NCBI GenBank assembly: GCA_030426845.1
Contig: JAUHXR010000018.1
Coordinates: 1-54,257, forward strand
Length of the DNA: 54,257 nt
Source of the DNA: Polyangia bacterium
Lineage (GTDB): Bacteria > Myxococcota_A > Polyangia > Polyangiales > Sandaracinaceae
Direction of reading: 5' to 3'
A program made the translations under genes and the position numbers. The notes beneath the pieces are model-generated. The model was not told where the DNA came from and searched no databases. It saw only the letters and a program-made list of their open reading frames with translations. This document shows positions 7,729 through 19,097 of this stretch, in pieces (within the stretch, counting starts at the first letter, position 1; the number at the start of each line of letters is the position of its first letter).

Positions 7729-10034
7729 GCGTCGGCAAGGCGATCCCCCACGAGAGCGCGGAGGGCCACGTCACCGGCGGCGCCCTCTACACCGACGACC
7801 TCGTGACCCGCTACCCGGGCTGCCTCCACGCGTGGCCGGTCCAGGTGCTCCACGCTCGCGCGACGGTCGACGCGATGCGCGTCGAGCCGGCCCTCGCCGT
7901 CCCCGGCGTGGTCACCGTGCTGACCGCGGCCGACGTGATCGGCGAGAACAACACCGGCGTCGCGCGGCGCGACGAGGTGCTCTTCGACACCGAGGTCCAC
8001 TACTGGGGCCAGGCGGTGGCGTGGGTCCTCGGCGAGACCGAGGAGGCGGCGAAGATGGGCGCGCTCGCGGTCGAGCTCGACGTGACCCCGGGCGACGCGA
8101 TCCTCGGCATCGAGGCCGCGATCGCGGCCGAGAGCTTCCACACCGAGCCGGGACAGATCGCGCGGGGCGACGTGGCCGCGGCGATGAAGGCCGCGCCGCG
8201 GACGCTCTCGGGCGAGCTCTTCGTGGGCGGCCAGGAGCACTTCTACCTCGAGACCCACGCCGCCATCGCGTCGGTGGACGAGGCGGGGAGCGTGCTCGTC
8301 CAGTCGAGCACCCAGCACCCGACGGAGACCCAGGAGATCGTCGCGCGCGTCCTCGCGCGGCCCAAGAACCAGGTCGTCGTGCAGTCGCTGCGGATGGGCG
8401 GCGCGTTCGGCGGCAAGGAGGTCCAGGCCAACCCGATCGCCGCGGTCGCCGCGCTCGGATGCGTCAAGACGTCTCGCCCCGTGCGCGTCCGCCTCGACCG
8501 CGCGCGCGACTTCGCGATCAGCGGCAAGCGCCACCCGTTCCTCGGCCGCTACGAGATCGGCTTCGACGACACCGGGCGCGTGCTCGCGTTCGACCTCGAG
8601 CTGTGGAGCGACGGCGGCTACTCGCTCGACCTCAGCGCGCCCGTGTTCCACCGCGCGCTCTTCCACGCCGACAACGCCTACCACCTCCGCGACGTGCGGG
8701 TGCGCGGGCGCGTCTGCAAGACCAACGCGTGCAGCCACACCGCGTTCCGCGGCTTCGGCGGGCCCCAGGGCATGGTGATGATCGAGGACGCGCTCGACGC
8801 GGTCGCGCGGGCCCTCCGGGTGCCGCCCCACGTGGTGCGGGCGCGCAACTTCTACCAGCCGGGCGACACGACCCACTACGAGCAGGAGGTCAGCCAGGCC
8901 GACCGCATCACCCGCATCTGGGACGACCTCAAGCGCTCGAGCGAGTTCGACGCGCGCTGGGCGGAGGTCGCGCGCTTCAACGAGGCGCACCCGAACGAGA
9001 AGCGGGGCCTCGCGATCACGCCGGTGAAGTTCGGCATCAGCTTCACCGCCAAGCACTTCAACCAGGCCGGCGCGCTCGTCCTCGTCTACAAGGATGGCTC
9101 GGTCCAGGTGAACCACGGCGGCACCGAGATGGGCCAGGGCCTGCACACCAAGATGCAGCAGGTCGCCGCCCAGGCGCTCGGCGTGCCGCTCGAGCGGGTG
9201 CGGGTGATGCCGACGCGCACCGACAAGGTGCCGAACACGAGCGCGACCGCGGCGTCGAGCGGGAGCGATCTCAACGGCGCGGCGATCCAGGCGGCCTGCG
9301 AGACGATCGCGGAGCGCCTGCGCGAGGTGGCCGGCCGCATGCTGGCGATCGACCCGGGCGAGCTCGAGATCGCCGACGGCGTGGTCGCCCGCGCGGACGG
9401 TCAGGGGGAGGCGCTGCCGTTCGCCGAGGTCGTCGAGCGCGCCTACCTCGACCGCGTGCAGCTCAGCGCGACCGGCTTCTACCGCACGCCGCGCATCCAC
9501 TTCGACGAGGCGGCGGGCCGCGGCCGGCCGTTCCACTACTTCGCCTACGGCGCGGCCGCCTGCGAGGTGGAGGTCGACCGGTTCACCGGCATGTACGCGA
9601 TCCGCCGGGTCGACATCCTCCACGACGTCGGCGACTCGCTCAGCCCGCTGGTCGACCTCGGCCAGGTGGAGGGCGGCTTCATGCAGGGCGTCGGCTGGCT
9701 CACCCAGGAGGAGCTCTGGTGGGCGCCCGACGGCCGCCTCGGCACGGTCAACGCGAGCACCTACAAGCTGCCGACGGTCGGCGAGCTGCCCGAGGAGCTC
9801 CACGTGCGCCTGCTCCCGAAGGCCACCGAGCCCGGCGTGGTCTACGGCAGCAAGGCGGTGGGCGAGCCCCCGTTCATGCTCGCGATCAGCGTGCGCGAGG
9901 CGCTGCGCCAGGCGGTGAGCGCGTTCGGGGAGGCCCCGTCGTCGGTCCCGCTCGCCTCGCCCGCGACCGCCGAGCAGGTGTTCTGGGCGATCGAGCGGGT
10001 CACCGGGGCCGAGGAGCGTCGCGCGGCGGAGTAG
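7725..10034 (+). CDS. xdhB: xanthine dehydrogenase large (molybdopterin) subunit
   Basis: The 769-residue protein matches the molybdenum-cofactor subunit of xanthine dehydrogenase throughout. It has GGAFGGKE in the first Mo domain, RHPFLGRY, and the substrate-pocket arginine in TAFRGFGGPQG (R342). It also has GISFT...NQAGALV, GGTEMGQGLHTKMQQVA, PNTSATAASSGSDLNG, ATGFYRTP, and the catalytic glutamate in SKAVGEPPF (E714). It oxidises hypoxanthine and xanthine in the cytoplasm with XdhA and needs XdhC for cofactor insertion. Translation is coupled to xdhA by a 4-nt overlap. A GC-rich hairpin without a T-run follows at 10112-10124. The xanthine-type pocket residues make this more likely a true XDH than an aldehyde or CO dehydrogenase. 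Confidence 0.96.
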   Translation: MSVGKAIPHESAEGHVTGGALYTDDLVTRYPGCLHAWPVQVLHARATVDAMRVEPALAVPGVVTVLTAADVIGENNTGVARRDEVLFDTEVHYWGQAVAWVLGETEEAAKMGALAVELDVTPGDAILGIEAAIAAESFHTEPGQIARGDVAAAMKAAPRTLSGELFVGGQEHFYLETHAAIASVDEAGSVLVQSSTQHPTETQEIVARVLARPKNQVVVQSLRMGGAFGGKEVQANPIAAVAALGCVKTSRPVRVRLDRARDFAISGKRHPFLGRYEIGFDDTGRVLAFDLELWSDGGYSLDLSAPVFHRALFHADNAYHLRDVRVRGRVCKTNACSHTAFRGFGGPQGMVMIEDALDAVARALRVPPHVVRARNFYQPGDTTHYEQEVSQADRITRIWDDLKRSSEFDARWAEVARFNEAHPNEKRGLAITPVKFGISFTAKHFNQAGALVLVYKDGSVQVNHGGTEMGQGLHTKMQQVAAQALGVPLERVRVMPTRTDKVPNTSATAASSGSDLNGAAIQAACETIAERLREVAGRMLAIDPGELEIADGVVARADGQGEALPFAEVVERAYLDRVQLSATGFYRTPRIHFDEAAGRGRPFHYFAYGAAACEVEVDRFTGMYAIRRVDILHDVGDSLSPLVDLGQVEGGFMQGVGWLTQEELWWAPDGRLGTVNASTYKLPTVGELPEELHVRLLPKATEPGVVYGSKAVGEPPFMLAISVREALRQAVSAFGEAPSSVPLASPATAEQVFWAIERVTGAEERRAAE

Positions 10035-10252
10035 GGCGCGGTTGCGCGCCCGCTGGGGGTTCGCCAGAGTGTCCCCACGGGCGGCGATCCACGCCCAACC
10101 TCTTCGGCCCTCCCCCAGCGGGGGCCCCCTCCGCCCCGGCGGAGGACGGAGGCAAAGGGGGGCGTACCCTCGGGTCGGTCGTCGGAGCTCCGTCCGTCGC
10201 GGGTGCTCGGTCGCTGGGGGGCAGGGCGCCGTGCGGCAGATGGAAGAGCACG

Positions 10253-10915
10253 ATGACGAAGAACCGCGACCTCAAGAAGCGCGTGCGCGCGCGCATGGCC
10301 AAGACCGGCGAGTCGTACACCGCGGCCCGCGCGCACCTCGTGGGCGATCTGCGCGCCTCGGTCGAGGAGTACGCCGACCTGGCGGGGATGAGCGACGAGG
10401 CGGTCTCGGCCAAGACGGGCAAGACCTGGCGCGCGTGGGTGGACGCGCTCGACGCGCTCGACGCGACGTCGAAGACGCACCGTGAGATCGCGGCCGCCGT
10501 GCGCGAGCGCTGGCCGGCGATCGGCGGCTGGTGGGCGCAGTCGGTGACCGTCGGCTACGAGCGCATCCGCAAGCTCCGCGCGCGCGGTCAGCAGCGGACG
10601 ACCAAGCTCTTCGACGCGAACAAGAGCCGCACCTTCGCGGTCCCCGTCGACGCGCTCTACCGCGCGTTCCACGACGGCCGCCGCCGCGCGCGGTGGCTCG
10701 GCGTCGAGGGGGTCGAGCGCGCGAGCGCGACCGAGGGCCGCCGCGTACGCCTCGAGTGGCCGGACGGCACGACCGCGCTGGTGAGCTTCACCGACAAGGG
10801 CCCGTCGAAGAGCAGCGTCGCGATCCAGCACCGCAAGCTGTCGAGCAAGGCGGACGCCGACCGGGCGAAGGAGGCGTGGGCCGACCGCCTGGACGCGCTC
10901 GCGGCGCAGCTGTAG
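10253..10915 (+). CDS. DUF4287-like/SRPBCC-like cytoplasmic protein
   Basis: This 220-residue protein has a basic N-terminus and a helical N-terminal part (KTGESYTAARAHLV; SDEAVSAKTGKTWRAWVDAL) that resembles DUF4287-type proteins. A C-terminal half (from about residue 125: TKLFDANKSRTFAVPVDALYRAF) looks like an SRPBCC/AHSA1 domain and ends in the helix SSKADADRAKEAWADRLDAL. It has no signal peptide or membrane segment. ATG 10253 is preceded by GGAAGAG, a plausible ribosome binding site, and a TACCCT -10 candidate lies at 10165-10170. It is transcribed convergently with the sigma-factor gene downstream. Ligand and role are unknown; the domain calls are from memory of family patterns. Confidence 0.8.
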   Translation: MTKNRDLKKRVRARMAKTGESYTAARAHLVGDLRASVEEYADLAGMSDEAVSAKTGKTWRAWVDALDALDATSKTHREIAAAVRERWPAIGGWWAQSVTVGYERIRKLRARGQQRTTKLFDANKSRTFAVPVDALYRAFHDGRRRARWLGVEGVERASATEGRRVRLEWPDGTTALVSFTDKGPSKSSVAIQHRKLSSKADADRAKEAWADRLDALAAQL

Positions 10916-10998
10916 CCGACTCGGGCGCCCGGGCCTGCGCGGCGGCGCGGGTCCGGGTCCGCCCGGACGACACTTCAAGAAATGCAAACGAAGCTGCG

Positions 10999-12243
<1,245 letters not shown>

Positions 12244-12250
12244 GCGTCGC

Positions 12251-13264
12251 TCACGAAAGGAGCCGGGGCTCGCGCTCGAGGGTGACCCCGAACCGCGCCT
12301 CGACCCCTCGCTGGATCTCGTCGGCGAGCGCGAGCAGCTCGCGCGTCGTGCCGCCCTGGTGATGGACGAGGGCGAGCGCGTGGGCGGAGCTGATGCCGAC
12401 CGCGCCGCGTCGCGTGCCCTTGGCGAAGCCGGCCTGCTCGATCAGCCAGCCGGCCGCGATCTTCACGCGCCCGTCGTCCGTCGGCCACCGCGGCGCGCCC
12501 TCGATCGCGTTGGCCACCTCGGGGGCCACGATCGGGTTGGTGAAGAAGGAGCCCGCGCTCCGGTGGTTCGGGTCGGCGAAGTCGACGACCATCGACTTCT
12601 TGCGGCGCAGCGCGACCACCGCGTCGCGCACGTCCGAGAGGCCCGGCGTCACGCCCTCGAGCGCGCGCTCGAGCTCGGCGTAGCGGACGGCCGGGGGGCC
12701 GTCGGGGCGGAGCTGGAAGGTGACGCCGAGGACCACGTACCGGTCGGGCGCGCGCTTGAACATGCTGTCGCGGTAGGCGAAGTCGCAGTCCGCGGGCGCG
12801 AGGGTGGAGACCTCGAGCGACTCCCGGTCGAGCACCTCGACCTCGGCGATCGTCTCGGAGACGTCCTGGCCGTAGGCGCCGACGTTCTGGATGGGCGTCG
12901 CGCCGACGCGCCCGGGGATGCCCGCGAGGCACTCGATCCCGGCGAGGCCCGCGGCCACGCAGCGCCGCACCAGCGCGTCCCAGTCCTCGCCCGCCGCCGC
13001 GCGGACCCGGCCGTCGGGGGCCTCGTCGACGCCGCGGAGCGCCATGTCGATGACGAGCCCGTCGAAGCCCTCGTCGGCGACCACGAGGTTGCTCCCGCCG
13101 CCCAGGATCGCGACGCGCACGCCGCGGCGTCGAGCCCACAACAGGCCTTGCGTAACCGCTCGCGCGTCGCGCGCCGACAGGAAGAAGCGCGCGTCGCCGC
13201 CGAGGCCCAGCGTGGTCCGGGGGGCGAGGGCCACGTCCTCGAGGATGTCGGTGGCGGGGATCAC
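12251..13264 (-). CDS. murB: UDP-N-acetylenolpyruvoylglucosamine reductase
   Basis: MurB reduces UDP-GlcNAc-enolpyruvate to UDP-MurNAc with NADPH and FAD in cytoplasmic peptidoglycan synthesis. The 337-residue protein shows the FAD-binding motifs TTLGLGGDA, ILGGGSNLVV and IPGRVGATPIQNVGAYGQ, the catalytic-region YRDSMFK, and the proton-donor serine segment RSAGSFFTNP. The C-terminal AGWLIEQAGFAKG is also typical. The Tyr-loop region and total length fit the Escherichia coli-like type I enzyme. GTG is the start. In most bacteria murB sits in the dcw cluster or alone; here it is followed after 7 nt by an ECF sigma factor. Divergent promoters with the DUF1517 gene lie in 13265-13323, which contains the palindrome GCTATAGC. 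Confidence 0.95.
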   Translation of the reverse strand: MIPATDILEDVALAPRTTLGLGGDARFFLSARDARAVTQGLLWARRRGVRVAILGGGSNLVVADEGFDGLVIDMALRGVDEAPDGRVRAAAGEDWDALVRRCVAAGLAGIECLAGIPGRVGATPIQNVGAYGQDVSETIAEVEVLDRESLEVSTLAPADCDFAYRDSMFKRAPDRYVVLGVTFQLRPDGPPAVRYAELERALEGVTPGLSDVRDAVVALRRKKSMVVDFADPNHRSAGSFFTNPIVAPEVANAIEGAPRWPTDDGRVKIAAGWLIEQAGFAKGTRRGAVGISSAHALALVHHQGGTTRELLALADEIQRGVEARFGVTLEREPRLLS

Positions 13265-13323
13265 GCGCGCCGATGGCTATAGCACAGGCACTTCGTGGTA
13301 GCGTTCGCCTCCGGAGGAGCTGG

Positions 13324-14388
13324 ATGAGGAAGCGCTGGTTTCGTTGGTTCCTGGCTGCCATGGCGGTGTTCTGGCTCGGCCTCAGCGCCTACCCCGCGCT
13401 CGCCCAGCGGACGGGCGGGAGCTTCGGCGGCGGCAGCTTCAGCGGCGGCGGCGGCGGCTTCAGCGGCGGCGGCGGCAGCTTCGGCGGCGGGCGGAGCAGC
13501 TACGGCGGCGGCTCCTCCTTCGGCGGGTCGAGCTACTCGGGCGGCGGCTACCGCTCCTCGGGCGGCGGCGGCGGGATGCCCTGCGGCTGCTCGCTCCCGC
13601 TCTTCGTCGGGCTGATCATCCTCTTCGTCATCATCAGCCAGGCCAAGAAGGGCCAGGGCGGCACGAACACGTCGCACGGCGCGCGCGGCTGGGGCGAGGT
13701 CGACATCTCCGCGATCCGCCTCGGCATCGACTGGCGCGCGCGGCGCGACGTCCAGGCGCGCCTCGAGCAGCTCGCGCAGAGCGGCCAGACGAACAGCCAG
13801 GCCGGCCTCGCGAACCTCCTGCGCGAGACGGTCCTGTCGCTGCGGCGCTCGGAGCTCGCGTGGCTCTACGCCAACGTCGCGAACTACCACCCGATGAGCG
13901 CGGCCGCGGCGGAGGGGATCTTCCGCCAGCTCGCGGTCGACTCGCGCAGCAAGTTCCAGGACGAGCTGGTGCGCAACGCCGACGGCTCGGTGAGCGCGCG
14001 CCAGGCCCCCGAGATGCGCGCGCACCCGAACGAGGGTGAGGGCGTCGTGGTGGTCACGCTGATCGTGGCCGCCCGCCGCGAGATCCTCGACGTGCACCAG
14101 GTCGACAACGCCGACGCGCTCAAGCGGCTCCTCGACGACATGATCGGCGTCGCCAACCCGCACACCCTCGTCGCGATCGAGGTCGTGTGGTCGCCCGCGA
14201 CCGAGAACGACCGCATGAGCACGGCCGAGCTCGAGCAGTTCTACCCGGACCTGAAGAAGATCGACGAGCGCTCGATCGCGGGCCGGGTCTTCTGCGCCTA
14301 CTGCAAGGGGCCCTTCGCGATGGAGCTCCTCAACTGCCCGCACTGCGGCGCGCCCGCCCCCCAGCCGCAGCAGCCGCCGGTCGGCTGA
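13324..14388 (+). CDS. DUF1517-type Gly/Ser-rich membrane protein with C-terminal zinc ribbon
   Basis: The 354-residue protein has a signal peptide (cleavage near ALAQ, about residue 28) and a Gly/Ser-rich stretch at about 30-80 made of GGGSF-like repeats. One membrane segment follows (LPLFVGLIILFVIISQ, about 95-112), then a soluble domain matching DUF1517, with the helical SLRRSELAWLYANVANY and the strand-rich GVVVVTLIVAAR. It ends in a zinc ribbon (CAYCKG...CPHCGA). DUF1517 proteins are membrane-associated in bacteria and plastids; their function is not established. The start is supported by GGAGGAG 6 nt upstream of the ATG. A more distal in-frame start at 13273 is rejected because it precedes the signal peptide. 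Confidence 0.88.
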   Translation: MRKRWFRWFLAAMAVFWLGLSAYPALAQRTGGSFGGGSFSGGGGGFSGGGGSFGGGRSSYGGGSSFGGSSYSGGGYRSSGGGGGMPCGCSLPLFVGLIILFVIISQAKKGQGGTNTSHGARGWGEVDISAIRLGIDWRARRDVQARLEQLAQSGQTNSQAGLANLLRETVLSLRRSELAWLYANVANYHPMSAAAAEGIFRQLAVDSRSKFQDELVRNADGSVSARQAPEMRAHPNEGEGVVVVTLIVAARREILDVHQVDNADALKRLLDDMIGVANPHTLVAIEVVWSPATENDRMSTAELEQFYPDLKKIDERSIAGRVFCAYCKGPFAMELLNCPHCGAPAPQPQQPPVG

Positions 14389-14415
14389 CGGCCTCGACGC
14401 GATCGCGAGCGCTCC

Positions 14416-15395
14416 TCAGCCGGCCGCGGCGCGCGACGCGAAGTCGCGGTAGTCGTCCTCGACGCCGGCGAGCTCCACGATCGCGATCGCCTCGGCCATC
14501 GCGCGGTCCGGGCGCGCGCCCTCCGCGGCCCGCTCGGCCGCGAGGCGGCGGGCGATCCGCACCCGCAGCGACAGCTCGGCCCGCGCGTCCGCGAAGGTCC
14601 CGAGGAACGCGTGCTCGAGCGACCACAGGTAGTCGGCGACCCAGTCCCGCAGCATCGCCTCGGGGTCCTCGGGCGCGCTCCTCGCCTCGGCGCGATCGAA
14701 CGCGTCGGCCCAGGGCAGGGTCGGCGCGGGCGCCTCGACGGCGCCCTCGACGGGGAGGCCGAGCTCGTCGAGCAGCGCGCGACCGAAGCGACGGATCGCG
14801 ACCACGAAGCGGCTCTCGTCCGTCTGCGACACGTAGAGCCGGCCGAGCGCCTCGAGCGGCTCCCGGTCGATCTCGACCGCGCCGAGCACCTCGAGCGGGT
14901 CCTCGGTCGCGAGCCGGGCGAGCAGGGTCTCCTCGATCGCCTCCCACTCCTCGATCGTGATCTCGACTCCTTCGGTCAGGGCGAAGGTCGACAGCAGCGT
15001 GCGGTCGGGCGGACCCGGGCAGGCCTCGGCCGCGGCCTCCGCGGTCACCGGCGCGCGCTCGCCCATCGTGCGGCACGGGCAGCGGTGATCGGTCGCGACG
15101 CGCCGGTGGGTGGGCGTCTCGATGAGCACGAACGGGAACTGCTGACAGCTCACCGGCTTGGCGCGCGGGCCGAGCCGGGCGTGGAGCGCGCAGCCGCCCT
15201 CGCCGAGGAACGCGCAGCGGCCGCCGGTCGCGGCGATCACCCGATCGCCCTCCTCGGTGAGGACCACGAGCCGGCGATCGAGCGCCTCGAGGGTCGCGAC
15301 CTCGCGGTCGTCGAGCGGGCCGAAGGTGTGCACGTCGGCGCAGCACAGGCCGTCGCCGTGGCAGGTGAAGCGCGCGCCCGGCCGCACCCGGAGGC

Positions 15396-15399
<4 letters not shown>
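14416..15399 (-). CDS. YkgJ-family cysteine-cluster protein
   Basis: The 327-residue protein begins FTCHGDGLCC (C13, C19, C20) and continues with further conserved Cys in GGRCAFL, GGCALH and PVSCQQFPF, the pattern of the YkgJ/CxxCxxCC family. This is a small domain proposed to bind zinc or iron, here with a long helical C-terminal extension. GTG at 15399 was chosen because it overlaps the mutY stop codon (GTGA at 15396-15399), giving direct translational coupling; the longer frame to 15432 would overlap mutY further. It is the last gene of the kinase-mutY-ykgJ run. Biochemical role unknown. Confidence 0.85.
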
Positions 15400-16444
<1,045 letters not shown>

Positions 16445-16445
<1 letters not shown>

Positions 16446-18268
16446 CAGCCCCCGCCGGCGTCGACGACACATACGCGGACCGGGTCGCAGGCCGCGGTGA
16501 CGGGCGTGACCCGGCCGGTGTCGAAGCGCACGTCGAAGTGCGTCCCGAACTCCGTCCCGTACCCCAGGCGCGACGGCGGGACGAGCACCACCCCCGGCAC
16601 CGGCCCGAGCGACTCGCCCCTGGGCCTCGACTCCGCGACGCCCGGGGAGCTGGCGCGCACATAGACCGCTCGCGCGGGGTCTGGATCGGGCACCAGGCTC
16701 ACGAAGAAGTGCTGCTGCCCGACCAGCATCAGCGGCCGCAGGACGGCCGGACGGTGGCCGGGCGCGAGCACCACCACCAGCTCGCTCTCGAGCCCCGTGA
16801 CCGTGACGTCGAGCGGCGTCGCGCCGAGGTGCTGCGGGCCGGAGTAGACCTGCGCCGGGACGCTCGTCTCGATGCGGGTCGTCGTGACGGCCGCGCCGGC
16901 CGAGTCCTGGACCGCGCTCCCCGGCGGGGGCGGGGTCGCGGCCGAGTCGTCGTCGTCCACGCTCACGTAGAGGACGGCGAGGAGGACGGCGATCGCCACG
17001 ATGAGGAACGCCACGAACCCGATGACCGCGAGCAGCCACGGCAGCGCGGAGCTCGCCTTGGACGCCGCGGCCGAGGGGGCCGCGCCGACCGCGCTCGGGA
17101 CGGCCGGGCCGACCGCGTTGGGTAGCGGCGCCGCGCTGACCACCGGCCCGGGCGCCACCGCGGGCGCGTGGATCAGCGGTTGGGCCTTCTGCACGTCGAC
17201 CTGCGTCTTGACCCCCGGCTCGTCCGGCGGGACCGAGGCGCGCTCCATCGCGGCGAGCGCGATCTGCGCCGAGGGGAGCGAGCGGCGCTCGCCGGGCGCC
17301 GGCTGGGCCGCGGTCTCGTGGGGCTCGTCGAGCTGCCAGCCGCGCTCCGGGAACGCCCAGCCCAAGAGGCGCGCGAGCTGGTCACGGCCGTAGCCCGGCG
17401 CGATCTCGTGGAGCACCTCGCGCAGGCTCATCCCGACCGCCTGGGCCGACGGCGTGCGCACCGTCGGGTCCTTGGTCAGGCAGCTCATCACGATCGCGTC
17501 GAGCTCGGGCGAGACCTCGGGGTGGTAGCGCGACGGAGGGTGGAACCGGCACTCGGCCAGGAGCTGGGCCGCGCGCACCGGGTCGTCGTGCGGGATGAGC
17601 ACGCGCATCGCGAGCATCTCCCAGATGACGACCCCGAGGCTGAAGACGTCGGCGCGCGCGTCGACCTCGTGGTGCTGGGCCTGCTCGGGCGCCATGTAGC
17701 TCAGCTTGCCGATCGGGATGCCGCTGCCCGTCTGGACGACGTTGTCGGCCGCCTTCACCAGGCCGAAGTCGCTGACCTTCACCGCGCCCTCGTTCGAGAG
17801 CAAGACGTTCTGCGGCGACACGTCCCGGTGCACGATGCCGAGCGGGTTGCCCTGCGCGTCGCGCTTGCGGTGCGCGTGGTCGAGGCCGGCCGCGGCCTCC
17901 GCGCCGATGAAGCACGCGGCCGCGATGTCGAGCTTCTGGCCCTGCTCGACGAGGCGCTGGAGCAGCGTCGCGAGCGGCACCCCCTCGACGAACTCCATCA
18001 CGAGGTAGGGCTCGGGCTTCACCCCGAAGTCGACGACCGCGACGAGGTTCGGGTGGTCGAGGCGCGCGTTGGTCCGAGCCTCGGCCGCGAACCGCTCGAG
18101 GAGCGACGGGTCGCGGCGGTACTGCGGGATCATCCGCTTGATCGCGACCGTCTTCTTGAACCCGGCCTCGCCGACGCGCTCGGCCCGATAGACCATGGCC
18201 ATGCCGCCGTGCCCGAGGCGCTCGAGCAGGGTGTACTCGCCCAGCCGCGTGGGACCCTCAGCCGACAC
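16445..18268 (-). CDS. transmembrane Ser/Thr protein kinase
   Basis: The 607-residue protein has an N-terminal eukaryotic-type kinase domain (about 10-290) with glycine-rich loop LGHGGMAMVYRA, catalytic Lys44 (VAIK), HRDVSPQN with Asp149, DFG 167-169 and APEQ. HRDVSPQN is the usual form in myxobacterial kinases. A Pro/Ala linker leads to one membrane segment (about 410-436) and an Asp-rich stop-transfer. The extracytoplasmic C-terminal domain of about 165 residues resembles PEGA-type sensor domains in its first part (VYSGPQHLGATPLDVTVTG). A GAGGA ribosome site precedes the GTG start, and a TATCCT -10 lies about 25 nt further up. Substrates unknown. It is followed by coupled mutY and ykgJ. Confidence 0.93.
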
Positions 18269-18320
18269 TGCGATCCTCGGCGATCACTGCGGGAGGATAC
18301 TAACCGACGCCGCTCCGCGC

Positions 18321-18989
18321 TCAGCGGATCTCCGCGATCGCGTCGAACGGCTTGCGCTCGAGGTCGGGCACGGTGCAGTCGGCCGCGGGGTAGCCCACGG
18401 GCAGGATCACGAACGGCTTCTCGTTCTTGGGGCGCCCGCAGATCTCGCGCAGGAACGTCATCGGGGCCGGGGTGTGGGTGAGCGTGGCCAGGCCCGCGCG
18501 GTGGAGCGCGCCGATCAGCATGCCGACCGCGATGCCGACCGACTCGTTGAGGTAGTAGCCCTTGAGCCTCGTTCCGTCGGGGAGCTCCTCGTAGTCGCGG
18601 CGGAAGACCACGATCAGCCACGGCGCGTCGGTGATGTGCTCCTTGACGAAGTCGGTCCCGAGCGGCGCGAGCGCCTCGAGCCACTCCGGCGTCGCCCGGC
18701 CCTCGTAGAAGGCGCGCTCCTCCTTCTCGGCCGCGTCGCGGATCTGCGCCTTGATCGACGGATCGCTGATCGCGACGAAGTACCAGGGCTGGCGGTGGGC
18801 CCCCGAGGGCGCGGTGCCCGCGATGCGGATCGCGTCTTCGATCGCCTCCTGCGGGACGGGGTCGCGGGAGAAGCTCCGCACGCTCCGGCGGGTCTGCATC
18901 CGCGCGTAGTCGGCGCGCAGCGCCTGCTTGACCGCGTCGGGAGACACCCGCGCGGGGCGGTAGGGGACCGAGGGGGGCTCGCCGCTCAT
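18321..18989 (-). CDS. nitroreductase-fold flavoprotein, iodotyrosine deiodinase-like
   Basis: The 222-residue protein is an FMN-dependent nitroreductase-superfamily member. It carries RRSVRSFS (phosphate-binding Arg), GTAPSGAHRQPW and, near the end, LPVGYPAADCTVPDLERKPFDAI, both closely matching animal iodotyrosine deiodinase (IYD). The active-site lid residues Glu157, Tyr161 and Lys182 of human IYD have counterparts E91, Y95 and K116 at identical spacing (4 and 21). Reductive dehalogenation of halotyrosines is therefore the best prediction; bacterial IYDs with this activity are known. ATG 18989 was chosen over ATG 19001 because a TATGCA sequence lies 7 nt before it; the longer start adds four residues. 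Monocistronic, cytoplasmic. Confidence 0.88.
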   Translation of the reverse strand: MSGEPPSVPYRPARVSPDAVKQALRADYARMQTRRSVRSFSRDPVPQEAIEDAIRIAGTAPSGAHRQPWYFVAISDPSIKAQIRDAAEKEERAFYEGRATPEWLEALAPLGTDFVKEHITDAPWLIVVFRRDYEELPDGTRLKGYYLNESVGIAVGMLIGALHRAGLATLTHTPAPMTFLREICGRPKNEKPFVILPVGYPAADCTVPDLERKPFDAIAEIR

Positions 18990-19053
18990 CCGCGACTGCA
19001 TACCGAACCTGCGCGCGGGCGTCGAACCGTGCGCGACCGCCCGCGCTCGGGAG

Positions 19054-19063
19054 GCCGGTTTCT
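19054..19063 (+). promoter_or_regulatory. GCCGGTTTCT upstream element
   Basis: The ten bases GCCGGTTTCT lie 22 bp upstream of the TACCTT -10 at 19086. The same ten bases occur at 28999-29008, again exactly 22 bp before the -10 of another gene. This may be a shared activator site or unusual promoter element. Confidence 0.35.
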
Positions 19064-19085
19064 TTCGGAGGGGCGGTCCCGTCGC

Positions 19086-19091
19086 TACCTT
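19086..19091 (+). promoter_or_regulatory. TACCTT -10 element, leaderless type
   Basis: TACCTT is followed by 6 nt and the GTG start at 19098, with no ribosome binding site between. This supports a leaderless mRNA and the choice of that start. Confidence 0.5.
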
Positions 19092-19097
19092 TCGGGC

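Noticed and set aside
10112-10143. Rho-independent terminator after xdhB (CCCCC-AGC-GGGGG and TCCGCC-CC-GGCGGA)
   Set aside because: Both stems are real but short, with no following T-run; in this base composition such hairpins are common, so a terminator is not claimed.
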